From the NCBI RefSeq assembly GCF_013155295.1, contig NZ_JABJXT010000030.1, positions 1-34,198 on the forward strand: a stretch of 34,198 nucleotides of DNA. Direction: 5' to 3'. The position numbers were made by a program, and so were the translations under genes. Source of the DNA: Pseudogemmobacter hezensis. Lineage in GTDB: Bacteria > Pseudomonadota > Alphaproteobacteria > Rhodobacterales > Rhodobacteraceae. The notes under the pieces were generated by a model. It worked only from the letters and a program-made list of their open reading frames with translations, searched no databases and was not told the origin of the DNA. Below are positions 15,698 through 23,521 of this stretch, piece by piece; position 1 is the stretch's first letter; the number at the start of each line of letters is the position of its first letter.

Positions 15698-17509
15698 ATG
15701 CAGAACGTTCAGATTAGCTTCGCCGGTGGTCCGGCTTCTCCAGGTCTCAACGGTTGGGGCAATATCCGCGCCGGGCAGCAGGCCGCAGCTGGCCCAGGCG
15801 CAGCTGCGCCCGATGGCCTGCCCCCTTTCACGCTGGAGCCCCTTGCCCCGCCTGCAGAGAATATTGCGGCAGAAGTGATGCCTGATTCTGCCGTGACGGA
15901 ACCACCTGAAACCGCACAGGATTTGCTTCCGGATGCGCCGTCTGATGCAGAGCCTGGAATGCAGGGAACCGGCAATTTGCCAGAGCCTCTTGCGCCTCTT
16001 TCGCTGCCGATTTTGGCGCAGGCCTCTTTAGCCGGACATGCTGAACTGACACCCGCGAACGGCGCTTATGCCAATGCTGATGACGCCGTGGATACAGCCC
16101 TGGAACGACCTGTGTTCCCTGCCATTGAAACCAGCCGATCGGCCACGGCTGCGTCAATGCGAGAGGCAGAATACGCATTCCGAATCGGCTTCGGTGGTGA
16201 GGGCCGCACGGCCCCACAACCGCAGGATTCCGTCACCTCTGCGCCAAAAGCCCTGCCTGTCGCCCCGGGCATGGCGCTACCCCCTGGCGCAGGCGCTGCG
16301 TCACCGGCCGTTGTCCCCGGCCCGCTGCAGTCGGCCGATGCGGCGGCCACGCCCGGCGCGCAGATAGCCCGCCCAGAGGCGGCAGGGCATATCACACAGG
16401 CTTCCTCAGCTGGGGGGGAGGTTTCGCGGCATTCGATCACATCGGCCACGGGTGATGTGAAAGACGGGTCCCTATCGCAATCGCAATCAGAGCCGCCAGC
16501 AGCCAGATCGCCCACTGGCGATGCCCCAGTGAGAGCCACGGTCTTTTCAGCGCCTGATCCAGCACCCGGCTCACCAGGTTCTTCGCGCGTTAGCCCGCCC
16601 GCAGCCCCCTCTGATACAAAGCTCAATGCGTATTCACCCGAGCCGGATGATGGGCTTTCAAAGGCGAATCCCGGTATCGGCACGGCGCAAATTCCTGGAA
16701 TGGCGCAGGCTGAATCAGCTCAGGGGCATCGCCAGGTGCCTACAGTCATAGCCCCCCCCGCTTTACAGAACAGAAGCCTCAACGCGGGATCAGGTGACGG
16801 GAAATCGCCAAACGCCAATAAAGATATCTCAAACGACCAGCCGATTATCACGACCAGCCCCGCCCCGGAAAGGGCCGCGCCCGCTTCTGCTTACGGCCCT
16901 GCTATTTCAGTGGATCGCTTCACCAGCGATGCCGCCAGATCTGAAAACATGTTGATGCCCCAAGCGGCCCTCAACATGCCGTCGGAAATGTCAAATGGTG
17001 CACCAGGCTTTCTCAGCGATAGCTCTGCAGGCGTGCCAGCCCTGCATAATACATCGCATTCGGCGGGCGCCCGAGAGGTGGCACTTCCGCAGCCGCGCGC
17101 TGATCTGCCAGCCCATCTTCCCTCACAAATCACGCAAAGCATTGTCAACACGGGTGGAACCACAACCGAGATCCGGCTCTCACCAGAAGAACTGGGCTCA
17201 TTGCGAATCGAAGTTGCAACGGATGGCGACCGGGTATCCCTTACGCTGCTGGCAGAGCGCCCGGACACGCTGGATCTCTTGCGCCGGCATGCGGATCGTC
17301 TGATGGCCGAGTTTCGGGCAGCCGGCTTCAATGAGGCGGCGATGGAGTTCGGAACCCTTAATCCCGGTGACGGTCAGCAGCAAGAAACCGCGTCGCAATC
17401 GGCTGTGCCCGAGGATCATATCCCGTCGCGTGATATGCCGCTTGCAGATTTAGCGCCCGATCAAAGGCAAAACGCGCTGCCACGCAGTGCTCTTTATCTC
17501 AGACTTTAA
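15698..17509 (+). CDS. fliK: Flagellar hook-length control protein FliK
   Basis: FliK is a secreted molecular ruler that stops hook growth by triggering the FlhB specificity switch. The 603-residue product has a long, disordered, proline/alanine/serine-rich region (about 1-480), typical and length-variable in this family. The conserved Flg_hook domain follows near residues 480-570 (EIRLSPEELGSLRIEVATDG and LDLLRRHADRLMAEFRAAGF). The C-terminus is short. It is transcribed with flgD, nine bases downstream. Its partner FlhB is encoded at 3527-4621. Confidence 0.9.
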   Translation: MQNVQISFAGGPASPGLNGWGNIRAGQQAAAGPGAAAPDGLPPFTLEPLAPPAENIAAEVMPDSAVTEPPETAQDLLPDAPSDAEPGMQGTGNLPEPLAPLSLPILAQASLAGHAELTPANGAYANADDAVDTALERPVFPAIETSRSATAASMREAEYAFRIGFGGEGRTAPQPQDSVTSAPKALPVAPGMALPPGAGAASPAVVPGPLQSADAAATPGAQIARPEAAGHITQASSAGGEVSRHSITSATGDVKDGSLSQSQSEPPAARSPTGDAPVRATVFSAPDPAPGSPGSSRVSPPAAPSDTKLNAYSPEPDDGLSKANPGIGTAQIPGMAQAESAQGHRQVPTVIAPPALQNRSLNAGSGDGKSPNANKDISNDQPIITTSPAPERAAPASAYGPAISVDRFTSDAARSENMLMPQAALNMPSEMSNGAPGFLSDSSAGVPALHNTSHSAGAREVALPQPRADLPAHLPSQITQSIVNTGGTTTEIRLSPEELGSLRIEVATDGDRVSLTLLAERPDTLDLLRRHADRLMAEFRAAGFNEAAMEFGTLNPGDGQQQETASQSAVPEDHIPSRDMPLADLAPDQRQNALPRSALYLRL

Positions 17510-17518
17510 GAGGTCAAT

Positions 17519-18178
17519 ATGCAGGTCAATGCAGCAAACAGCAGCTATAATACCAGCCAGAGCACTGGCAGCCCCTCGGCAATCACTTCAGACTTTACCA
17601 CATTTTTGAAGATGCTGACGGTTCAGATGCAGAATCAGGATCCGTTAAACCCGGTAGAGGCGACTGATTTTGCAGTGCAGCTGGCGACATTTTCCGGCGT
17701 CGAACAGCAGGTTCAAACCAACCAGCTTCTGGGCGCGATGGGGCAGCAATTTGCGCTGATGGGTATGTCACAGCTGGCGGGCTGGGTCGGCCAGGAGGCG
17801 CGGGCACCGGCAGATGTGGTCTGGTTCGGTGGCGATCCGATCACCCTGTCCCCAAACCCCGCGGCGACAGCGGATCAGGTGGTTCTGGTCGTTCATGACG
17901 CGCGCGGAAACCTTGTTTCTCGTGAAGACCTGCCAGTCGGTGCGGCCCCCTATCAATGGCTCGGCGGGGATGCGACTGGCACTCCCCTTGCCGATGGGCG
18001 CTATATCCTGACCCTGGAAAGCTGGCAGGGTGGCGAATTGCTTGGGGAAAGCCCGGTGGAATATTATGCCAAAATCACCGAGGCGCGGGGCGGTGCGAAT
18101 GGCACGACCCTGGTTCTGGAAGGGGGAATCGAGGTGCCCGCCACATCGGTCACGGCCTTGCGCCATGCTGACACCTGA
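17519..18178 (+). CDS. flgD: Flagellar hook-capping protein FlgD
   Basis: FlgD forms the cap under which hook subunits polymerise and is lost when the hook is complete. The 219-residue product has the conserved N-terminal segment FLKMLTVQMQNQDPLNPVEA (about 29-48) and QLATFSGVEQQVQTNQLL. An Ig/tudor-like C-terminal domain follows, with the pattern ADGRYILTLE. Length is normal. AGAGG lies just before the ATG, and it is nine bases after fliK, so the two are co-transcribed. The convergent ubiB ends 68 bases on; between them only a short ACGGT/ACCGT stem is seen. Confidence 0.93.
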   Translation: MQVNAANSSYNTSQSTGSPSAITSDFTTFLKMLTVQMQNQDPLNPVEATDFAVQLATFSGVEQQVQTNQLLGAMGQQFALMGMSQLAGWVGQEARAPADVVWFGGDPITLSPNPAATADQVVLVVHDARGNLVSREDLPVGAAPYQWLGGDATGTPLADGRYILTLESWQGGELLGESPVEYYAKITEARGGANGTTLVLEGGIEVPATSVTALRHADT

Positions 18179-18246
18179 CCGCTTAAGCAGCTGACGGTGG
18201 CACCGTGACACAGGCAGAAAACCCGCCAGGCCGCTGGCCGATCCCG

Positions 18247-19788
18247 TCAGAAAGCTTTTGCGATCACAACTGCCAGACCCAGTGTCGTCAGCGTCATAAA
18301 GCCAGACAGCAGCAATACCGTCCCCCAGCCAAAACCCCGTTCTGGTTTGGGCGATTGCTTGGCCTCATCAAGAGCGATCAGGCGGCCCTCGACCAGCGCG
18401 GGCAGCCTGGGCAAAAACCGCGACAACACGCGGCTGGTACGCCACAGATCACGCAATACCGCCTTTGGTCCGATACTTGTGCGGATATAGCCCTCGACGA
18501 CAGGGCGGGCGACCTCCCAGATGTTCAGCTGTGGATCAAGGCTTCTGGCCACCCCCTCAACGACGACCATAGTGCGCTGCAGCAAAATCAGCTCTGTCCG
18601 GGTCTGCATGCCAAAATTTTCTGTTACTTCAAACAGATATGCCAAAAGCTTGGCCATAGAGATACGGCTGGCAGTCATTCCGAAGATCGGCTCGCCAGCG
18701 GCGCGAAGCGCCCGGGCAAATTCCTCGATATCCCGGTCTGCAGGAACATATCCCGCCTCAAAATGCACCTCTGCGACGCGGCGATAGTCCCGGCGAATAA
18801 AGCCCATCAGGATCTCGGCATAGACCCTGCGGGTATATTCGTCGATGCGCCCCATGATGCCGAAATCATAGACGATCAGATCACCATTGGCTGCGACCTT
18901 AAGGTTTCCCTGGTGCATATCGGCATGGAAAAAACCATCGCGCAGCGCATGCGACAGAAACATGGTCAGCACCCGCCGCCCAAGCTCTGCACGATCTATC
19001 CCCGCCGCCGTCATCGCGGCCGAATCGTTAAGGCCAATACCTTCGGCCCAATCGATGGTCAGCACCGTCCGCCCAGACAACGCCCAATGTGGCGCAGGCA
19101 CGATCAGGTGAGCATCTTTTGCCGTTTGCTCTGCAAATTCAGCGGCTTCAGCGCATTCAAGCCGCAGATCCAGCTCGCCCTGAACCACCCTGTCGAAATG
19201 GGTGACAACATCGGTTGGGCGCAGCCGACGCGAGAAGGGTGCCAGTCGCTCCATCCATTTTGCGGCGTAGTAAAACGCATCGATATCTTTGCGAAACGCC
19301 CGCTCAATTCCCGGGCGCAGCACTTTCACCGCAACCTCGGCCCCGGTTTCACGGACCCTGGCGCGATGAACCTGCGCGATCGAGGCTGCCGCGACAGGGG
19401 CGGACATCTCGGAAAACAGCTCGGATGCAGGGCAGCCAAACTCGGCCGAGATAATCGCCTGCGCCTCTTCCATCGGGAAGGGTGGCAGCTGGTCCTGCAG
19501 ATATTTCAGCTGCTCTGCAAGTTCGGCACCGACAATATCGGGGCGGGTCGAGAGCACCTGACCCAGCTTAATATAGGCGGGTCCAAGCGCTGTGATCGCC
19601 CGCGTCACCGGCGGCAATGCGGGATCGCCTTTCAGCCCCAGGAAGCGAAACGGCCGCCCCAAAAGCCGCGCCGCAAAGCGCAACCGGGGCGAAACTTCCA
19701 TCGCTTCCAGCGCCACAACCATTGCCCCGGTCCGCTCAAAGGTGGCCCCGGTGCGGATCAGCCGCCAGATATTATGCGGACCGCGCAT
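18247..19788 (-). CDS. ubiB: UbiB, ABC1/ADCK-type atypical kinase of ubiquinone synthesis
   Basis: UbiB is an atypical kinase-like ATPase required for ubiquinone biosynthesis in most proteobacteria; it is thought to help lipid intermediates reach membrane enzymes. The product from the ATG at 19788 is 513 residues. It shows the KxGQ motif (K74-Q77, AYIKLGQVLSTRPDI), the ATP-site lysine K155 in VAVKVL, HADMHQGN at 288-295 and DFG at 308-310, and ends with hydrophobic segments (FGWGTVLLLSGF onward), the family's membrane anchor. The longer frame to 19821 overlaps ubiE and was rejected. It starts one base after the ubiE stop, so they form one operon. Confidence 0.94.
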   Translation of the reverse strand: MRGPHNIWRLIRTGATFERTGAMVVALEAMEVSPRLRFAARLLGRPFRFLGLKGDPALPPVTRAITALGPAYIKLGQVLSTRPDIVGAELAEQLKYLQDQLPPFPMEEAQAIISAEFGCPASELFSEMSAPVAAASIAQVHRARVRETGAEVAVKVLRPGIERAFRKDIDAFYYAAKWMERLAPFSRRLRPTDVVTHFDRVVQGELDLRLECAEAAEFAEQTAKDAHLIVPAPHWALSGRTVLTIDWAEGIGLNDSAAMTAAGIDRAELGRRVLTMFLSHALRDGFFHADMHQGNLKVAANGDLIVYDFGIMGRIDEYTRRVYAEILMGFIRRDYRRVAEVHFEAGYVPADRDIEEFARALRAAGEPIFGMTASRISMAKLLAYLFEVTENFGMQTRTELILLQRTMVVVEGVARSLDPQLNIWEVARPVVEGYIRTSIGPKAVLRDLWRTSRVLSRFLPRLPALVEGRLIALDEAKQSPKPERGFGWGTVLLLSGFMTLTTLGLAVVIAKAF

Positions 19789-19789
19789 C

Positions 19790-20539
19790 TCAGACCTTCC
19801 AACCAGAGTGCAGCGCGGCAATCCCCATGGACAGATTGCGGTATTTCACCAGCTCAAACCCGGCCTTGCGGATCATTCCGGCAAAGACCTCTTGTTCAGG
19901 GAATTTGCGGATCGATTCCACCAGATATTGGTAGGAATCGCGATCCCCCGTCACCATCTGGCCCATCGCAGGGATGACATTGAAGGAATACAGGTCGTAA
20001 ACCTTTTGCATCAGGTCATTCGGGATCTGGCTGAATTCCAGCACCATAAGCCGCCCGCCGGGGCGCAAAACGCGAAAGGCCTCATTCAGCGCGTCCTGAA
20101 CACGGGTCACATTCCGGATGCCAAAGCTGATCGTATAGGTGTCAAAACTGTTCGACGGGAAGGGCAGTGCCATCGCATCGCCAACCACCCAATCCAGCTG
20201 ATCCGCCTTTGCAGAGGCCTCGGCGCGCTGCCGCCCGGCAATCAGCATGCTTTCGGTCATGTCGCAAACCACGGCCGAGGCACCAGGCGCCCGCGTCAGA
20301 TAGCGGAAGGCCACATCCCCGGTGCCGCCCGCCACATCCAGCAGCCTGGTGCCGGGGCGCGGGGCCAGCCAATCCATCATCGCATCCTTCCAGATGCGAT
20401 GGATCCCGACCGACATCAGGTCATTCATGATATCATATTTTGAGGCGACCGAAGAAAACACGCCATGGACCAGACCTGCCTTTTCGGCCTCTGGCACATC
20501 ACGAAAGCCGAAATGAGTGGTTTTGTCTTGGTCTGCCAT
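19790..20539 (-). CDS. ubiE: Ubiquinone/menaquinone C-methyltransferase UbiE
   Basis: UbiE methylates the benzoquinone (or demethylmenaquinone) ring with S-adenosylmethionine. The product from the ATG at 20539 is 249 residues. It has [20 protein letters not shown] near the start, the SAM-binding motif LDVAGGTGD (67-75), and the C-methyltransferase signatures [13 protein letters not shown] and [13 protein letters not shown]. The frame extends upstream to 20647, but those residues overlap the divergent promoter and do not resemble the family. Together with ubiB it serves ubiquinone synthesis. Confidence 0.95.
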   Translation of the reverse strand: MADQDKTTHFGFRDVPEAEKAGLVHGVFSSVASKYDIMNDLMSVGIHRIWKDAMMDWLAPRPGTRLLDVAGGTGDVAFRYLTRAPGASAVVCDMTESMLIAGRQRAEASAKADQLDWVVGDAMALPFPSNSFDTYTISFGIRNVTRVQDALNEAFRVLRPGGRLMVLEFSQIPNDLMQKVYDLYSFNVIPAMGQMVTGDRDSYQYLVESIRKFPEQEVFAGMIRKAGFELVKYRNLSMGIAALHSGWKV

Positions 20540-20713
20540 GGTTTTCGCCCGATTTTCGCCGCTGCAAAGCGGGCCTCTGGCCCGGTCGGTGGTCTGTTGC
20601 AACGGGATATACCGCAGAAGAGGCGGGGGAAACCAGTCAATCCGCATCCGCCCCCTTTGGCAAAGCCCTGGAATGGCATAGATCTGCGCAGGTCAGACCG
20701 CAGGAGAGTGCCG

Positions 20714-21565
20714 ATGCCCGAATTGCCCGAAGTGGAAACCGTCCGGCGCGGCCTGGAGCCGGTGATGACCGGCCGCCAGATCCTGACTGCGCAGGTCAAT
20801 CGCCCGGATCTGCGCTGGCCCTTCCCGCCCAATATGGCCGGGCGTCTGACCGGCGCACGGGTTCAGGCGCTGCGGCGGCGCTCGAAATACATTCTTGCGG
20901 ATCTGTCGACGGGCGAGACGCTGCTGATCCACCTGGGCATGTCTGGCCGGATGCTGATCTCTGGCGCGCAGGCAGGCAATTTTCATTATGAGCATCCCGC
21001 GCCTGCGAAACATGACCATGTCGTGCTGGATATGGAGGGCGGGGCCCGCATCACCTTCAACGATGCCAGGCGCTTTGGTGCGATGGACCTGATCGACAGC
21101 GCCACCGCCGAGGCACATCCGCTTTTGCAGGTGATCGGGCCAGAGCCGCTGGGCAACAGTTTCGACGGCCCCTATCTGGCCTCGCGCCTTGAAGGCAAAC
21201 GCAGCCCGGTGAAAACTGCGCTGCTGGATCAGGGAATCGTCGCCGGGCTGGGCAATATATATGTCTGTGAGGTTCTTTTCCGCGCCGGAATCGCGCCGGA
21301 CCGCCTGGCGGGGGCTTTGACGCGGGCCGAGACGACAGGGCTGGTGCCGCTGATCCGCGAAGTGCTCAGCGATGCGATTGAGGCCGGGGGCTCTTCGCTG
21401 AAAGATTACCGTCAGGCTGATGGCGAATTGGGCTATTTCCAACACAGTTTCCGCGTCTATGGCCGCGAAGGCCAGGCCTGCGTCACCCCTGGCTGCAGGG
21501 GCACCATTTCTCGCATCACCCAGGGCGGACGCTCGTCGTTTTTCTGCCCGATCTGCCAGAAATAA
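20714..21565 (+). CDS. mutM: Formamidopyrimidine-DNA glycosylase (Fpg/MutM)
   Basis: This bifunctional base-excision repair enzyme removes 8-oxoguanine and ring-opened purines and nicks the abasic site. The 283-residue product begins [16 protein letters not shown]: after removal of Met, the Pro is the catalytic nucleophile and the following Glu is also catalytic. A central [19 protein letters not shown] segment forms the helix-two-turn-helix, and the C-terminal zinc finger has C-x4-C and C-x2-C (ACVTPGC and FCPIC). AGGAGA lies eight bases before the ATG at 20714; the longer frame to 20465 is a divergent-promoter artefact. Divergent from ubiE. Confidence 0.96.
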   Translation: MPELPEVETVRRGLEPVMTGRQILTAQVNRPDLRWPFPPNMAGRLTGARVQALRRRSKYILADLSTGETLLIHLGMSGRMLISGAQAGNFHYEHPAPAKHDHVVLDMEGGARITFNDARRFGAMDLIDSATAEAHPLLQVIGPEPLGNSFDGPYLASRLEGKRSPVKTALLDQGIVAGLGNIYVCEVLFRAGIAPDRLAGALTRAETTGLVPLIREVLSDAIEAGGSSLKDYRQADGELGYFQHSFRVYGREGQACVTPGCRGTISRITQGGRSSFFCPICQK

Positions 21566-21632
21566 GGCTCCAGCTTGCCTTCCCGGCCCGGAATGGTAGG
21601 ACATGACCCCAATCTGAACCGGAGATCCCGCG

Positions 21633-22409
21633 ATGGCCTATGAAACTCTGATCGTCGAGATCGAGGATTATACCTGCCTCATCCGCCTGAACCGCCCCGA
21701 TGCGCTGAACGCGCTGAACGCGCAGCTGATGACCGAATTGGCCCAGGCCGTCACCGCCGCTGACCGCAATGACAAGGTGCGCTGCATCGTCATCACCGGC
21801 AATGAAAAGGCTTTTGCCGCCGGGGCCGATGTCAAGGAAATGGCCAGCAAGGGCTTTACAGAGGTGTTCTTCGACAACCTCTTTGGCCCAGAGGCCGAGG
21901 CGATTTCCCGCGCCCGCACCCCGATCATCGCGGCGGTTTCCGGCTATTGCCTGGGCGGCGGCTGCGAACTGGCGATGATCTGCGATTTTATCCTCGCCGC
22001 TGACAGCGCGAAATTCGGCCAGCCCGAGATCAACCTTGGCATCTGCGCCGGTATGGGCGGCACGCAGCGCCTGACCCGCTTCGTCGGCAAGTCGAAAAGC
22101 ATGGATATGCATCTGACCGGGCGCTTTATGGATGCAGCCGAGGCCGAGCGTGCGGGCCTTGTCAGCCGGGTATTCCCCGCAAAATCGCTGATGGAAGAGA
22201 CACTTAAGGTCGCGGCGAAGATCGCCGAAAAAAGCATGATTACCGCAATGATCGTCAAAGAGGCGGTCAATCGCGCCCAGGAGACGACCCTTGCCGAAGG
22301 CCTCTTGTTCGAGCGCCGGATGTTCCACGCCTCTTTCGCCACCGAGGATCAGAAAGAGGGCATGGCTGCCTTTTTGGAAAAGCGTCAGCCGCAGTTCCGC
22401 GACCGCTGA
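21633..22409 (+). CDS. Enoyl-CoA hydratase (crotonase family)
   Basis: This is a crotonase-fold hydratase that adds water to 2-enoyl-CoA in fatty-acid beta-oxidation. The 258-residue product has the family motifs: AFAAGADVKEM (about 60-70) and GYCLGGGCELAM (105-115). Two catalytic-type glutamates, E112 and E132 (GQPEINLG), are both present. The loop after E132 reads GICAGMGGTQRL instead of the usual G-x-x-P-G-x-G-G, so a conserved proline is replaced. That may reflect a paralogue or altered chain preference; specificity is not deducible. It lies 67 bases after mutM on the same strand and may share its transcript. Confidence 0.88.
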   Translation: MAYETLIVEIEDYTCLIRLNRPDALNALNAQLMTELAQAVTAADRNDKVRCIVITGNEKAFAAGADVKEMASKGFTEVFFDNLFGPEAEAISRARTPIIAAVSGYCLGGGCELAMICDFILAADSAKFGQPEINLGICAGMGGTQRLTRFVGKSKSMDMHLTGRFMDAAEAERAGLVSRVFPAKSLMEETLKVAAKIAEKSMITAMIVKEAVNRAQETTLAEGLLFERRMFHASFATEDQKEGMAAFLEKRQPQFRDR

Positions 22410-22495
22410 TTCCCGTTTGCAAAGGTGCGGCCTTTCGCGTAAAGGCTGCGCCAGACATGCGTGTGGGCCCGCTTTGGCATTTGTGATTCCCGTCC

Positions 22496-22542
22496 TCCGG
22501 GCCAGTTCTGGCCATATGGGCGGGGCCATTGGGTTTTGCGCG
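22496..22542 (+). repeat. Copy A of a diverged repeat, upstream of rpsT
   Basis: The stretch from TCCGG at 22496 through CAGTTCTGGCCATATG (22503-22518) to GCGCG at 22542 recurs at the recF start (26196-26256). The first 23-24 bases differ by one substitution and one indel. Later parts (GGGCGGG, then ATTGG) also agree, apart from an insertion in copy B. It includes the inverted repeat GGCCAG-TT-CTGGCC at 22500-22513. It lies 32 bases before the rpsT start, so it may be part of a promoter or a regulator site. A 12-codon frame begins at its ATG. Confidence 0.5.
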
Positions 22543-22573
22543 TTTACAGTTTGAAATCCGAAGGACAAAGCCC

Positions 22574-22846
22574 ATGGCAAATACCGCCCAGTCGAAAAAA
22601 CGCGCCCGTCAGGCCGATGCACGCTATGCCGTGAACAAAGCCCGTCGCTCGCGCATCCGCACCTTCCTGCGCAAAGTTGAAGAAGCCATCGCCTCGGGCG
22701 ACCAGGCTGCTGCTGCTGCTGCTCTGAAAGCCGCTCAGCCCGAGCTGGCACGCGGTGTGACCAAGGGCGTTCTGCACAAGAACACCGTTTCCCGCAAAAT
22801 CTCGCGCCTTGCGGCACGGGTGAAAACCACTGGCGCAACTGCCTGA
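22574..22846 (+). CDS. rpsT: Small ribosomal subunit protein bS20
   Basis: S20 binds 16S rRNA early in small-subunit assembly. The 90-residue product from the ATG at 22574 has the typical basic N-terminus [20 protein letters not shown], a long helical body, and the conserved [17 protein letters not shown] near the end. AAGGA lies eight bases before the ATG; a longer frame to 22529 has no support. It is a single-gene unit with its own strong terminator. Codon choice is strongly biased, as expected for a ribosomal protein. Confidence 0.97.
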   Translation: MANTAQSKKRARQADARYAVNKARRSRIRTFLRKVEEAIASGDQAAAAAALKAAQPELARGVTKGVLHKNTVSRKISRLAARVKTTGATA

Positions 22847-22884
22847 TTTTTGGCTGACGCCGGGCCCTCAGGGGCATGGAATAG

Positions 22885-22914
22885 GGGCGTGATCCTTCGG
22901 GATCGCGCCCTTTT
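22885..22914 (+). terminator. Intrinsic terminator after rpsT
   Basis: An 11-base stem (22885-22895 with 22900-22910, one T-G wobble) is capped by a TTCG tetraloop and followed by TTTT at 22911-22914. It starts 38 bases after the rpsT stop. This is the clearest rho-independent terminator type and isolates rpsT from dnaA. Confidence 0.9.
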
Positions 22915-23521
22915 CGTTGCCTGCACATCATTGTCGCATCTGTGTCGACTTCATGCAGCGGCAATTCAGCCAGGGAATCATACGGCGGGCAGAATCTGAT
23001 TCCCGCGCCTGCGGTGATTCCCGGCTTTGAAAAGTGCTGAACCCACCCCCGAAAATAAAGTTCAGCTGATGCTTTGACCGTCTCGGGGCCGCATTGGCGC
23101 ATGGTCAATCCAGTGCTTTCAGGGGCCTGCCGGGATTCGCTTGGCAGGACTCGCTGTCAAGCAAGTTGTTCAGTTGCATCGCCTGCTCACGGCTTGCTAG
23201 TTTGAGCCTGCGATTCACTTCGTCTTGGGGGACATGGTGTTGTCGCAGATCGGAAACCACATTCGACACTTTGGGCTGCCAGCCAATAAGATCGAAAATT
23301 CCGGTTTGCGCACAATGGGATGCGGCTTTTTTCGGCTGCCATCCTTTTCAGATCGGCTCAGTTTGCGCTGGCCGGTGTGCCTGTTCTTTCGCCCTGAAGC
23401 AGAGGCGCTGCGCAGTTCCGTTCCCGCGTCTCGCGGCGACCGTAACGATGCATCGGGTTTCGCGGATTTGGCCGTGCTGCATCCTGCAGTTCGGCCTGAG
23501 GATTGAGCAGGTCTGGTTAGA
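22915..23521. other. 607-base non-coding stretch before dnaA, rich in GANTC sites
   Basis: No gene is supported; a 143-codon plus frame here looks random and has no start signal. Seven GANTC sites fall between 22975 and 23216 (GANTC at 22975, 22992, 22998, 23016, 23134, 23148 and 23212), with none from there to dnaA. Two exact TGATTCCCG copies lie at 22997 and 23015, and a near copy lies on the minus strand at 22972-22980. No good DnaA box (TTATNCACA with at most one mismatch) was seen, so this is not demonstrably oriC. It must carry the dnaA promoter. Confidence 0.6.

Noticed and set aside
18194-18206. ACGGTG-G-CACCGT dyad between flgD and ubiB as a terminator
   Set aside because: Stem of only five pairs with a three-base loop and no T-run; insufficient for a terminator call.
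18205-19977. 590-codon plus-strand frame opposite ubiB
   Set aside because: Shadow of the high-G+C ubiB gene on the other strand; ubiB has all family motifs.
21516-23108. 530-codon minus-strand frame opposite the enoyl-CoA hydratase and rpsT
   Set aside because: Shadow of two well-supported genes; no protein-like pattern.
22915-23521. Chromosomal origin oriC before dnaA
   Set aside because: No DnaA box with at most one mismatch to TTATNCACA was found on either strand; GANTC clustering alone does not prove an origin.
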